This document shows, piece by piece, positions 1-8,412 of a stretch of DNA of 64,000 nucleotides. Numbering within the stretch: position 1 is the stretch's first letter; each line of letters opens with the position of its first letter. The notes beneath the pieces are model-generated. The model worked only from the letters and a program-made list of their open reading frames with translations. It did no database searches and was not told where the DNA came from. Both the position numbers and the translations under genes were made by a program. Origin of the DNA: Leifsonia sp040686855 (lineage in GTDB: Bacteria > Actinomycetota > Actinomycetes > Actinomycetales > Microbacteriaceae); the NCBI RefSeq assembly GCF_040686855.1, contig NZ_JBFBOG010000003.1:124001-188000 (forward strand), given 5' to 3'.

Positions 1-358
1 TCACCGCGTACACGCGGGTCAGCGACTCCGGCCCGAACTGTTGCCCGCGAGCTGGACGCCCGGCGCGCAGCTTCTCCGTCAGCGCGCGGCGCTCGGCCGG
101 CGTCATCACCGAGACGTCCACCGCGACCGACGTCACGCCCGGCACCGCCGCCGTCGCCGCGCGCACATCGCGCTCGATCGCGTCAGCGGCCGGGCACCCG
201 ACGATGGTCAGCTTGATGCCGACGGACGCGCGTCCGTCCGCGTCCACCGACACCGCGTCCACCATGTCGAGCTCGGTGATCGGCTTGCGGATCTCCGGGT
301 CGAGCACCGCCGCCAGCGCGCCGCGGACCGCGCCGGACAGTCCGGACACGTCAGGCAC
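1..358 (-). CDS. mrp: Mrp/ApbC-type Fe-S carrier ATPase, N-terminal part (cut by window edge)
   Basis: The 119 visible residues form an MIP18/DUF59 domain. They show DPEIRKPITELDMV and TIVGCPAADAIERDV, with the single conserved Cys typical of the N-terminal domain of Mrp/ApbC P-loop ATPases that load or carry Fe-S clusters in the cytoplasm. The P-loop domain would lie beyond base 1. I chose the GTG at 356-358, which overlaps the stop of the upstream DUF1003 gene by 8 bases and so suggests translational coupling. The order mgtE-like, DUF1003, mrp matches my memory of mycobacterial genomes. It could be a stand-alone MIP18 protein if no P-loop follows, but the context favours Mrp. Confidence 0.85.
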   Translation of the reverse strand, partial: MPDVSGLSGAVRGALAAVLDPEIRKPITELDMVDAVSVDADGRASVGIKLTIVGCPAADAIERDVRAATAAVPGVTSVAVDVSVMTPAERRALTEKLRAGRPARGQQFGPESLTRVYAV

Positions 359-875
359 GGGCCGCCTGTTCGCCCTCGCCGGACTCGGATTTCTCAAGGT
401 CTTCGAGCAGCGACCTCAGCTCGGCGCGGATGAAGTCCTTCGTCGCCATGTCGCGCACGGCCAGCCGCAGCGCGACGACCTCGCGGGCCAGGTACTCGGT
501 GTCAGCCAAGTTGCGCTCGGCGCGCTGCCGGTCCTGCTCGATCTGCACGCGGTCGCGGTCGTCCTGGCGGTTCTGCGCGAGCAGGATGAGGGGAGCCGCG
601 TACGACGCCTGGAGCGACAGCACCAGGGTGAGCGTGATGAAGCCGAGGTCGGCGGAGTCGAACCGCCACCCCTTCGGCGTGAGCGTGTTCCACGCCATCC
701 ACGCGATGACGAAGACCGTCAGCCCGAGGACGAACCAGGGCGTGCCCATGGCGCGCGCGATCCACTCGGTGAACCGCCCGAAGCGGTCGCTCGACTCCAC
801 CGGCGTGCGCCGGAGCACCGGCGTCCGGAGGCCCTTCGGGGCGTCGAGCGCCGTGTCCTGCCTACCTCGTGCCAC
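351..875 (-). CDS. DUF1003 family membrane protein
   Basis: 174 residues. Two hydrophobic segments (about residues 44-62 and 78-100) are followed by a charged helical tail rich in Glu, Arg and Asp (about 103-165). This is the DUF1003 layout, with QASYAAPLILLAQNRQ at the end of the second segment. Function is unknown; the protein should sit in the cytoplasmic membrane with its tail inside. The GTG start overlaps the end of the MgtE_N/CBS gene by 14 bases, and its own stop overlaps mrp by 8. The three genes therefore form one operon, and a shared role in magnesium or metal homeostasis is plausible but inferred. Confidence 0.88.
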   Translation of the reverse strand: MARGRQDTALDAPKGLRTPVLRRTPVESSDRFGRFTEWIARAMGTPWFVLGLTVFVIAWMAWNTLTPKGWRFDSADLGFITLTLVLSLQASYAAPLILLAQNRQDDRDRVQIEQDRQRAERNLADTEYLAREVVALRLAVRDMATKDFIRAELRSLLEDLEKSESGEGEQAARA

Positions 876-2184
876 TTCCGCCCCTCCTTCCGTTCACGAT
901 GCGGATGCTGCCGGTCTCGTCGGACGGCTCCGTGCGTTTCACGGGGTCGTCCTCGTCTTGACTTCGCCAGTCGTCGGGGAGCAGGTAGTCGAGGATGTCG
1001 TCGATGGTCACCACCCCGACGAGCCGGTGCTTGTCGTCCACCACGGGGACGGAGACGAGGTTGTACGAGGCGAGGATGCGCGACACCTCGGCGGCGGAGG
1101 TGTCGGCGGTCACCGGCTCCAGGCCCGGGTCGAGCAGGGTGCCGAGGCGCACGTGCGGGGGATAGCGCAGCATCCGCTGGAAGTGCACGACGCCGAGGAA
1201 GCGGCCGGTCGGCGCCTCGTACGGCGGCAGGGTCACGCACACGGCCGCGCCGAGCGCCGGCGCGAGCTCGTGGCGGCGGATGAGTGCGAGCCCTTCCGCG
1301 ACCGTGGCGTCGGCCGACACGATGATCGGCTCGGTCGTCATGAGACCGCCCGCGGTGTCCGGGTTGTAGCTGAGGAGCATGCGGACGTCCTCCGCCTCCT
1401 CCGGCTCCATCAGCTCGAGCAGGTGCTCGCCGCGCTCGTCGGAGAGCTGCGCGATGAGGTCGGCCGCGTCGTCCGGCTGCATCTGGTCGAGCACGTCGGC
1501 CGCGCGGTCGTCGTCGAGCTTGGCGAGGATCTGCACCTGCTCGCTCTCGGGCATCTCCTCCAGCACGTCGGCGAGCCGGTCGTCCGGCAGCTCCTCCGCG
1601 ACCTCCAGCATGCGCTGCTGGGGGAGATCGAGGAGCGTGTTCGCCAGGTCAGCGGGCTTGAGCTCGGAGTAGGTGGCGATCAGCTGCTCGGCGGACTGCG
1701 CTTCTCCGCGGTTCTGCTTCTCGCGCACCTCGTTCCAGCTGACGAAGGTGGTCGGGCCCTTGCCGAACGGCGACGGACCGGTCTTCGGCTTCCGCACGAA
1801 CAGCTGGCTGATCGCCCAGTCGCCGGTATCGCTGTCCTCGATCGCGACGTCCTCGATGGTCGCCTCGCCGCTGCCATCGGCGAACACGACGCGCCGCCCG
1901 AGCATTTCGGCGATGACGCGCACCTCGCCGCCGCGCTGCTCGAAGCGGCGCAGGTTGATGAGCCCGTTGGTGATGATCTGGCCGCTGGAGATGCTGGTGA
2001 CACGCCCGATCGAGAGGAACACGCGGCGCTTTCCCGGGATCTCGACGATGAGGCCCACCACCCGCGGCGGATCGTTCTTGCGGTACACCACGAGGACGTC
2101 GCGGACCTTGCCGACCCGGTCACCGACAGGGTCGAACACGGTCGTCCCGGCGAGGCGGGCGACGAACACTCTCGTGGCACTCAC
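862..2184 (-). CDS. Soluble MgtE_N/CBS-domain protein with N-terminal PRC-barrel-like region
   Basis: 440 residues without a membrane segment. Residues 1-120 read like a PRC-barrel module (FDPVGDRVGKVRDVLVV). Then comes an MgtE N-terminal superhelical domain with repeated ELPDDRLADVLEEMPE-type motifs (about 185-290) and two CBS domains (about 295-410) ending in VPVVDDKHRLVGVVTIDDI. In true MgtE magnesium channels the CBS pair leads into a five-helix membrane domain, which is absent here, so this is not a channel by itself. It probably senses Mg or nucleotides and acts on a partner, perhaps the overlapping DUF1003 membrane protein. The GTG start lies just downstream of an AT-rich stretch (TTTATAG on the minus strand) that may be its -10. 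Confidence 0.88.
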   Translation of the reverse strand: MSATRVFVARLAGTTVFDPVGDRVGKVRDVLVVYRKNDPPRVVGLIVEIPGKRRVFLSIGRVTSISSGQIITNGLINLRRFEQRGGEVRVIAEMLGRRVVFADGSGEATIEDVAIEDSDTGDWAISQLFVRKPKTGPSPFGKGPTTFVSWNEVREKQNRGEAQSAEQLIATYSELKPADLANTLLDLPQQRMLEVAEELPDDRLADVLEEMPESEQVQILAKLDDDRAADVLDQMQPDDAADLIAQLSDERGEHLLELMEPEEAEDVRMLLSYNPDTAGGLMTTEPIIVSADATVAEGLALIRRHELAPALGAAVCVTLPPYEAPTGRFLGVVHFQRMLRYPPHVRLGTLLDPGLEPVTADTSAAEVSRILASYNLVSVPVVDDKHRLVGVVTIDDILDYLLPDDWRSQDEDDPVKRTEPSDETGSIRIVNGRRGGSGTR

Positions 2185-2262
2185 CCTATAAACCTAAGCC
2201 CTCGCGGGTGAACGACAGCTGTTTCCTGTGCCCGGCACGGGCGGGGATGGAACAATGGCCCC

Positions 2263-2877
2263 ATGAGCACACCCGGCCCGATGAACGCGCGCAACCGCAT
2301 CCTCTTCCCGACCCTGCCGCGGGGTGAGGTGGTCGCCACCTTCGAGAGCTACCCGCAGGCGCAGGAGGCGGTGGATGTGCTGGCCCGCGCCGACTTCCCT
2401 GTCGACAAGGTCTCGATCGTCGGAAGCGATCTGAAGAGCGTCGAGCGGGTCACCGGGAAGCTGACGTGGGGACGCGCCGCGCTCGCGGGCGCTGCGTCCG
2501 GAGCCTGGCTCGGCCTGTTCTTCGGCTTGCTGCTCATCATCTTCTCGCCGACGGTCAGCCTGGCCTTCGTGATCGCCGCGCTGCTGATCGGCGCCGGGTT
2601 CGGGATGCTGTGGGGCCTGGTCTCGTACGGCGTGAACCGGCGCCGACGCGACTTCACGTCGATCCAGCAGGTCATCGCCACCAGCTACTCGGTCGTCGTG
2701 GACAACGAGCTCGGCAACCGCGCCCGCAACCTGCTCCAGGGCGGGGGAGCGGAGCAGCCCGCCGCGCCGACCGCCACGGCACCCGGATGGACGCCGCCGC
2801 CGCAGGCGCAGCACCCGTCCGACCCGCCGCCCGCGCCCCCCGCGGGCGACGAGCGTCCGCCGGCGCCCCCGGCCTAA
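2263..2877 (+). CDS. General-stress-protein-like membrane protein with Pro-rich tail
   Basis: 204 residues. Residues 18-65 form the alpha/beta module seen in YflT/general stress protein 17M-like proteins (EVVATFESYPQAQEAVDVL, VDKVSIVGSDL). Two closely spaced hydrophobic helices with Gly-rich packing follow (about 75-125), then DFTSIQQVIATSYSVVVD and a disordered Pro/Ala tail from about residue 160. The biochemical function is unknown. It is divergent from the mgtE-like operon. No Shine-Dalgarno is visible; an AACAAT box six bases before the ATG suggests a leaderless transcript. Confidence 0.82.
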   Translation: MSTPGPMNARNRILFPTLPRGEVVATFESYPQAQEAVDVLARADFPVDKVSIVGSDLKSVERVTGKLTWGRAALAGAASGAWLGLFFGLLLIIFSPTVSLAFVIAALLIGAGFGMLWGLVSYGVNRRRRDFTSIQQVIATSYSVVVDNELGNRARNLLQGGGAEQPAAPTATAPGWTPPPQAQHPSDPPPAPPAGDERPPAPPA

Positions 2878-2950
2878 GCCGCCGAAGTGTAGGTCGTTGC
2901 GGTCGACACGCCGAAGAACGCCGCAAGAACCTGCACTTCGCGAAGCACGG

Positions 2951-4471
2951 TCAGCGCGAGAGGCGGCGCACCCAGGCCTCGACGTCGTCCGCCGTGCGCG
3001 GGATGCCGATCGACAGGTTCTCGGCGCCGTCGGCCGTGACCAGGATGTTGTCCTCGATCCGCACGCCGATGCCGCGGAACTGCTCGGGCACCGTCAGGTC
3101 GTCCGGCTGGAAGTACAGCCCCGGCTCGATGGTGAACACCATCCCGGGCTCGAGCACCCCGTCGAGGTAGAGGTCGCGCCGCGCCTGCGCGCAGTCGTGC
3201 ACGTCGAGGCCGAGGTGGTGGCTGGTCCCGTGCACCATGTAGCGGCGGTGCTGCTGGTTCTCCTGCTGCAGCGCCTCCTCCGCGCTCACCGGCAGCAGCC
3301 CCCACTCGGCGGTGCGGCGCGCGATCACGCCCATGGCGGTGGCGTGGATCTCGCGGAAGCGGATGCCGGGCTTGACGATCGCGAACGCCGCGTCCGCGGC
3401 CTCCCGCACCGCCTCGTAGATCATCCGCTGCGTCTCGGTGAACGTCCCGTCGATCGGGAACGTGCGCGTGATGTCGGCGGTGTAGTAGCTGTCGAGCTCG
3501 ACGCCCGCGTCCATCAGGATGAGGTCGCCCGGCACGACCGGACCGTCGTTGCGGGTCCAGTGCAGGATGCAGGCGTGCGGCCCGCTCGCGGCGATCGTGT
3601 CGTAGCCGACCGTGTTGCCGTCGGCGCGTGCGCGTCCGTTGAACACGCCCTCGACCAGCCGCTCGCCGCGCGGGTGGGCGGTGATGCGGGGCAGGTCGGC
3701 GATGACGTCGTCGAAGCCGCGCGCGGTCGCGTCGACCGCCGCGCGCAGCTCGGAGATCTCGAAGTCGTCCTTGATCAGTCGCAGCTCGGAGAGGTCGCGG
3801 GCGAGCCGGTCGTCGTCGGCGTGGTCCTCGGCATCCGCGGTGTCCACGTCCGCGTCGCCGAGCAGCAGGCGTGCCGCATCCACCTCGTCGGTGAGAGCGG
3901 GGTCCGCCTCGCGCAGGATGATGGTGTCGGCGTCCACCCCGTCCAGCACCGCCTGCACCTCGGCGATGCCGCGGGTCGGCAGGTCGAGGTCGCTCGCGAC
4001 CTGCGCGAGGGACGGGCGCGGGCCGATCCAGAACTCGCCGATCTCGGGGTTCGCGTAGAACTCGTCGGAGTCGCGCCCCGCGCGCTCCCGGAAGTACAGG
4101 GTCGCCTCGTGGCCGGAGGCAGTGGGCTCCAGCACGAGCACGCTGCCCGGCTCGGAGTCGGAGCCCCAGCCGGTCAGGTGCGCGAACGCCGAGTGCGCGC
4201 GGAAGGAGTAGTCGGTGTCGTTGCTGCGCTGCTTCAGCCGCCCGGCCGGGATGATCAGACGCTTGCCCGGGAAGAGCTCCGACACGCGCGCGCGGCGGGC
4301 GGCGGCGTACCCGGCCTGCGGCCGCGCGCCCGGAAGCACCTCCGGCCGCTCGGCCCACCCGCTGCCGATGTACTCCCGGAACGCGTCGGACCCCGGCGTG
4401 GTCGAGCGGTTCTGCGTGGCGCGCGGCGCCTGGTCGGTCGTGCTCTGCGTGGACTGCGACATGCCGACCAT
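2951..4471 (-). CDS. Aminopeptidase P family Xaa-Pro peptidase (M24B)
   Basis: 506 residues. The N-terminal creatinase-like domain (about 50-230) includes FPGKRLIIPAGRLKQRSNDTDY. It is followed by the pita-bread catalytic domain, where the dimetal ligands are recognisable: Asp in MDAGVELDSYY (D321), Asp in ADITRTFP, His in HHLGLDVHD, Glu in FTIEPGLYFQ and Glu in GVRIEDNILV. It should remove N-terminal residues preceding proline in the cytoplasm. I chose the ATG at 4471 because AGGAG lies seven bases upstream; ATG at 4462 is in frame and gives 503 residues. It is divergent from the PHP gene, 24 bases away. Confidence 0.95.
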   Translation of the reverse strand: MVGMSQSTQSTTDQAPRATQNRSTTPGSDAFREYIGSGWAERPEVLPGARPQAGYAAARRARVSELFPGKRLIIPAGRLKQRSNDTDYSFRAHSAFAHLTGWGSDSEPGSVLVLEPTASGHEATLYFRERAGRDSDEFYANPEIGEFWIGPRPSLAQVASDLDLPTRGIAEVQAVLDGVDADTIILREADPALTDEVDAARLLLGDADVDTADAEDHADDDRLARDLSELRLIKDDFEISELRAAVDATARGFDDVIADLPRITAHPRGERLVEGVFNGRARADGNTVGYDTIAASGPHACILHWTRNDGPVVPGDLILMDAGVELDSYYTADITRTFPIDGTFTETQRMIYEAVREAADAAFAIVKPGIRFREIHATAMGVIARRTAEWGLLPVSAEEALQQENQQHRRYMVHGTSHHLGLDVHDCAQARRDLYLDGVLEPGMVFTIEPGLYFQPDDLTVPEQFRGIGVRIEDNILVTADGAENLSIGIPRTADDVEAWVRRLSR

Positions 4472-4495
4472 TCTTCCACTCCTAGGATGTTGACC

Positions 4496-5368
4496 ATGGC
4501 TGATGCGCGACGGTTCCGTGGTCCCGTCGACCTGCACACGCACTCCAGCGTCTCCGACGGCACGGAGACGCCGGCGGAACTCGTGCGGTCGGCCGCCGCC
4601 GCGGGCCTCGGCACCGTGGCCCTCACCGACCACGACTCGACCACGGGATGGGCGGATGCGGCCGCCGAGGGCGCACGGTCGGGCATCACGGTCATCCCCG
4701 GGATGGAGCTGTCCACGCGCATCGAGTTCGCCAGCGTCCACATGCTCGGCTACCTGTTCGATCCGGCGAACGAGGCGCTGATGGCCGAGACGAAGCGCAT
4801 CCGCGACGGCCGCATGCGCCGCGCAGAGGACATGGTGCGCCGCATCTCCGCCGACTACGACATCACCTGGGACGACGTGCTCGCCCAGGCGACGGAGGGC
4901 GCGACCGTCGGCCGCCCGCACATCGCCGACGCCCTGGTCGCCCGCGGCCTCGCGTCCGACCGCAGCGCCGCGTTCGCCGGCATCCTGCACTGGCGCAGCG
5001 GCTACTTCCAGCCGCACTACGCCCCGGAGCCGCTGACCGGCGTGCGGCTGATCCGCGGCGCGGGCGGACTGCCCGTGCTGGCGCATCCCGCGACCGGCGG
5101 CCGCAGCCGTGTCATCCCCGAGGACCGCCTGCGGCGCTTGGTGGACGCGGGCCTCTTCGGGCTCGAGCTCGACCACCGCGAGAACACGCCGGACGGAGTG
5201 GCCCGGCTGCGGGAGCTGGCGGCGCGCTACGGACTGCGGATCACCGGCTCCAGCGATTACCACGGCGCAGGCAAACCGAACCGGCTCGGCGAGAACACGA
5301 CCGATCCGGCCGTCGTGGACGCGATGATCGAAGAAGCGACAGGCGCGGCGCCTTTCTACGCTCCGTGA
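4496..5368 (+). CDS. PHP-domain phosphoesterase (nucleoside bisphosphate phosphatase-like)
   Basis: 290 residues, a complete PHP metallohydrolase. Metal ligands are visible in DLHTHSSVSDG, LTDHDSTTGW, GMELST, LAHPATGG and SSDYHG, and the active site of this family binds three metals. The length and the helical insert (about 95-165) match the family that includes 3',5'-nucleotide bisphosphate phosphatases, so hydrolysis of pAp or short RNA 5' ends is the likely role; the substrate is inferred. ATG 4496 is preceded by AGGA at good spacing, and an in-frame ATG at 4487 is also possible. Confidence 0.88.
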   Translation: MADARRFRGPVDLHTHSSVSDGTETPAELVRSAAAAGLGTVALTDHDSTTGWADAAAEGARSGITVIPGMELSTRIEFASVHMLGYLFDPANEALMAETKRIRDGRMRRAEDMVRRISADYDITWDDVLAQATEGATVGRPHIADALVARGLASDRSAAFAGILHWRSGYFQPHYAPEPLTGVRLIRGAGGLPVLAHPATGGRSRVIPEDRLRRLVDAGLFGLELDHRENTPDGVARLRELAARYGLRITGSSDYHGAGKPNRLGENTTDPAVVDAMIEEATGAAPFYAP

Positions 5369-5415
5369 CCTCCACGCCGTAGCCTGGACCCCGGTCGGGG
5401 TCGAGAAGGCGAGGT

Positions 5416-6549
5416 GTGCGGGTGAGACGGTTCTGGCGAGGATCGGTGGTCGCGGCCGCCCTGACGGCCGCCCTGGTGATCGCGGGCGGTGCCGCCCCGG
5501 CCAGCGCCGACACGTACCCCTCCTGGGATGACGTGCAGGCCGCCAAGAACAACGCCGCCGCCGCGCAGGCCGAGGTGGATCGCATCAACGGCCTCCTGCA
5601 GAGCCTCCAGTCCGCGGCCAACGCCGCGGGCGACCTGGCCGTCAAGCGGCTGGGCGAGTACGGCGCCGCCGAGGACGCACTGCAGAGAGCGACCGCCAAA
5701 GCCGACGACCTCGCCGCCAAGGCGCAGGACGCGACGGCGAAGGCCGATCAGTTGAGGACGCAGAGCGGCAAGCTCGCCGAGCAGCTGAGCCGCGCGGGCA
5801 CCTCCTCGGTGTCGCTGCGCCTCTTCCTCAGCCCGACCGCCTCGACGTCCGACACCCTGCTGTACCAGCTCGGGGCCGTGTCCCAGCTGGCCGACCGCAA
5901 CAGCGCCCTCTTCGCGCAGGCCAACGCGCAGAAGAACGTCGCGTCGTCGCTGAGCAGCCAGGCGGCGGACGCCAAGACCATCCGCGACCAGCTCGCGACC
6001 GCGGCGAAGAAGGCGCTGGATGCGGCGACCGCCGCTAAGAAGGCGGCGGATGCGCAGCTCGCCGACCAGAAGCAGCACGCCAACACCCTCTACGCGCAGC
6101 TCGCGGCGCTCAAGAACACCCAGGCGTCGGTCGAGCAGCAGTACGCGGCCGGGCAGGCGGCGGCCGCCGCTGCCGCCGCCGCCGCGAACACCGGGGGAGG
6201 AGCGGACGGCTTCGCGCCGCCGCCCGGCATGGTCGTCGACCCGGCCGGTGCGCAGGCGTACGCCGCGAGCCGCCTCGGGGCCTTCGGCTGGGGCAGCGAC
6301 CAGATGCCGTGCCTGATCAAGCTGTGGAACCACGAATCCGGTTGGCGCGCGGACGCCTACAACACGTCGAGCGGCGCCTACGGCATCCCGCAGTCCCTGC
6401 CGGCCAGCAAGATGGCGAGCGCCGGCGCCGACTGGATGACGAACCAGAACACGCAAGTCAACTGGGGACTGGACTACATCAACCGCGCCTACGGCTCACC
6501 GTGCGCCGCATGGACGTTCGAGATGAGCCACGACCCCAACTGGTACTGA
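5416..6549 (+). CDS. Secreted coiled-coil protein with C-terminal lytic transglycosylase domain
   Basis: 377 residues. A signal peptide has twin Arg residues, a hydrophobic core at 11-28 and a cleavable ASA at about 29-31. A long Ala/Gln/Lys-rich coiled coil (about 40-235), resembling the NlpC/P60-associated coils of RipA-type enzymes, leads through poly-Ala and Gly linkers to an SLT-like domain (about 275-377). That domain shows CLIKLWNHESGWRADAY, SGAYGIPQSLPASKM and NWGLDYINRAYGSPCAAW. Glu307 in HESGW is the expected catalytic acid. It should cut peptidoglycan outside the membrane, with the coil as self-inhibitor or divisome tether (inferred). The GTG at 5416 follows GAAGGCGAG; GTG 5422 is an alternative. 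Confidence 0.88.
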   Translation: MRVRRFWRGSVVAAALTAALVIAGGAAPASADTYPSWDDVQAAKNNAAAAQAEVDRINGLLQSLQSAANAAGDLAVKRLGEYGAAEDALQRATAKADDLAAKAQDATAKADQLRTQSGKLAEQLSRAGTSSVSLRLFLSPTASTSDTLLYQLGAVSQLADRNSALFAQANAQKNVASSLSSQAADAKTIRDQLATAAKKALDAATAAKKAADAQLADQKQHANTLYAQLAALKNTQASVEQQYAAGQAAAAAAAAAANTGGGADGFAPPPGMVVDPAGAQAYAASRLGAFGWGSDQMPCLIKLWNHESGWRADAYNTSSGAYGIPQSLPASKMASAGADWMTNQNTQVNWGLDYINRAYGSPCAAWTFEMSHDPNWY

Positions 6550-6577
6550 CCGGCGGGGCGGGCATGCCGCCCGCCGG
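6550..6577 (+). terminator. GC-rich terminator hairpin after the transglycosylase gene
   Basis: CCGGCGGG at 6550-6557 pairs perfectly with CCCGCCGG at 6570-6577, with further pairing inside the loop. It begins directly after the stop codon. No T-tract follows, which is common for actinobacterial terminators. Confidence 0.6.
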
Positions 6578-6746
6578 CGAGTGGCGACATCAACTCACCA
6601 CCGGCCGCGGATGGCAGCATCTGCTCACGACTGAATTCGGGCGAACCCCGACGAGGAGCCGACGTGACCCCACGTCCGCCGGGCGAGTGGCGACATCAAG
6701 TCACCACCGGCCGCGGATGGCAGCATCTGCTCACCACTGGATGGCG
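6577..6746. repeat. Extragenic repeat: 57-bp direct repeat made of four diverged 30-bp units
   Basis: A 57-bp block at 6577-6633 recurs at 6683-6739 with two mismatches. Each block is itself two related 30-bp units, at 6581, 6611, 6687 and 6717, sharing the pattern rTGGCrrCATCwrCTCACCAC. Odd units contain arms GTGGCGA/TCACCAC around a 7-base loop. Even units contain GCAG-CAT-CTGC. The array lies between two convergent genes and encodes no convincing protein. It may be an interspersed extragenic palindrome, a protein-binding array or a transcription barrier. Confidence 0.75.
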
Positions 6747-6784
6747 AGCGAGGGGAGTGGGTGCTCGGTTGGAAGGGGACGGGC

Positions 6785-8287
6785 TCAGCTCGCGGGGGTC
6801 GCGGGCGAGCCGCCGCGGGAGCGGCGACGACGGCGGCGCGGTGCGCTGTTCCCGTCGCGGTGCTGCTGTCCGCCCCCGTCGTGCGTGCCGGTCGCGGCCT
6901 TCGGCTCGCCGCCCTCGTCGGGAGCCGCCGCGGTCTCGCCTTGAGCCGCCTGGCCCTGCGCCGATCCCGAACCCGAACCGCCGCGCGTGCGGCGACGGCT
7001 CCGGCTGCGGCCGGAACGCTCGCCACCGTCGGGCCCGGTCGAGTCCGAACGGCCGCCGCGGGACGGCTGCGCGCCCTCGCCCTGCGGCGCCTTGACCGCG
7101 GGCGTCGCCTTCAGACGGCCCTTGGCGCCGGCGGGGATATCGAGGTCGGTGTAGAGGTGCGGCGACGACGAGTAGGTCTCCGTCGGCTCCGGCTGCCCGA
7201 ACTCCAGCGCCCGGTTGATGAGGGCCCACTTGTGCAGGTCCTCCCAGTCGACGAAGGTCACGGCGATGCCGGTCTTGCCGGCGCGGCCGGTGCGGCCCGC
7301 TCGGTGCAGGTAGGTCTTCTCGTCGTCCGGGATGGTGTGGTTGATGACGTGCGTCACGTCGTCCACGTCGATGCCGCGGGCGGCGACGTCGGTGGCGATC
7401 AGGATGTCCTTCTTGCCCGCCTTGAACGCGGCCATGGCGCGCTCGCGCTGCTCCTGGTTGAGGTCGCCGTGCACGGCGGCGGCGTTGAAGCCGCGGTCGT
7501 TGAGCTCTTCGACCAGCTTGGCGGCGGCGCGCTTGGTGCGCGTGAAGATCACGGTCTTGCCGCGTCCCTCGGCCTGGAGGATGCGCGAGATGACCTCGTC
7601 CTTGTCGAGCGAGTGCGCGCGGTAGATCAGGTGCTTGATGTTCGCCTGGATCTGGCCCTCGTCGGGGTCGGAGGCGCGGATGTGCACCGGGCGCGTCATG
7701 AAGCGGCGCGCGAGTGCGACGATCGGGCCGGGCATGGTGGCCGAGAAGAGCATGGTGTGGCGGGTGGCCGGGGTCTGCGCGAACAGCTTCTCGATGTCGG
7801 CGAGGAAGCCGAGGTCGAGCATCTTGTCGGCCTCGTCGAGCACCATCTCCTGCACGCCGCCGAGGCTCAGCAGGCGCTGGCCGGCGAGGTCGAGGAGGCG
7901 GCCGGGGGTGCCGACGACGATCTGCGCCCCCGCCTTCAGCTGGGCGATCTGGCCCTCGTACGCCTTGCCGCCGTAGATCGCGGCGATGGTGGTCGGGCGG
8001 CCGGCGGCGGCCAGCTCGAGGTCTTCGTAGACCTGGATGGCCAGCTCGCGGGTCGGCACGACGACGAGCGCCTTCACGCCGGGCTCGGGGTCGAGACCGA
8101 GGCGCTGGATGAGCGGGAGGCCGAAGCCGAAGGTCTTGCCGGTGCCCGTCTTGGCCTGGCCGATGATGTCCTGGCCGGTCAGGGCGAGCGGGATGGTCTG
8201 CGACTGGATGGGGAACGGCTCCACGATGCCCTTGGCCGCGAGCTGGTCCACCATGTCCTGGTCGATGTTGAGTTCTGAGAAAGTCAC
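6785..8287 (-). CDS. DEAD-box ATP-dependent RNA helicase
   Basis: 500 residues with all helicase motifs in order: Q motif PFPIQSQTIP, Walker A AKTGTGKT, PTREL, TPGR, VLDEADKML, FSATMPG, and in the second RecA domain VIFTRTKR, ATDVAARGID and HRAGRTGRAG. A disordered basic tail rich in Gly, Ser and Arg (about 400-500) probably binds RNA. It should remodel rRNA or mRNA in the cytoplasm, as RhlE/CshA proteins do. The GTG start gives the expected MTFSELNID beginning. It is divergent from the ferritin-like gene, an arrangement I recall as conserved in actinobacteria. Confidence 0.95.
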   Translation of the reverse strand: MTFSELNIDQDMVDQLAAKGIVEPFPIQSQTIPLALTGQDIIGQAKTGTGKTFGFGLPLIQRLGLDPEPGVKALVVVPTRELAIQVYEDLELAAAGRPTTIAAIYGGKAYEGQIAQLKAGAQIVVGTPGRLLDLAGQRLLSLGGVQEMVLDEADKMLDLGFLADIEKLFAQTPATRHTMLFSATMPGPIVALARRFMTRPVHIRASDPDEGQIQANIKHLIYRAHSLDKDEVISRILQAEGRGKTVIFTRTKRAAAKLVEELNDRGFNAAAVHGDLNQEQRERAMAAFKAGKKDILIATDVAARGIDVDDVTHVINHTIPDDEKTYLHRAGRTGRAGKTGIAVTFVDWEDLHKWALINRALEFGQPEPTETYSSSPHLYTDLDIPAGAKGRLKATPAVKAPQGEGAQPSRGGRSDSTGPDGGERSGRSRSRRRTRGGSGSGSAQGQAAQGETAAAPDEGGEPKAATGTHDGGGQQHRDGNSAPRRRRRRSRGGSPATPAS

Positions 8288-8412
8288 TGTGAGGTTTGCC
8301 TGTCGATTCGATCGGAAGGTCTACGCCCTGTTCTCTGTCGCAGGCGTAGGGCCGTCGATCCTGCGCCGACGGCGTTCCAAGCCTACTGGACCCGCCCGAT
8401 ACACTGCTGAGC

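Noticed and set aside
4255..4743. Frame on the minus strand across the aminopeptidase and PHP start regions
   Set aside because: It overlaps two well-supported divergent genes, and its Ser/Arg/Pro composition shows no family motif.
6577..6746. CRISPR array
   Set aside because: Only two long copies with an unequal internal structure and no regular spacers; no cas genes are nearby.
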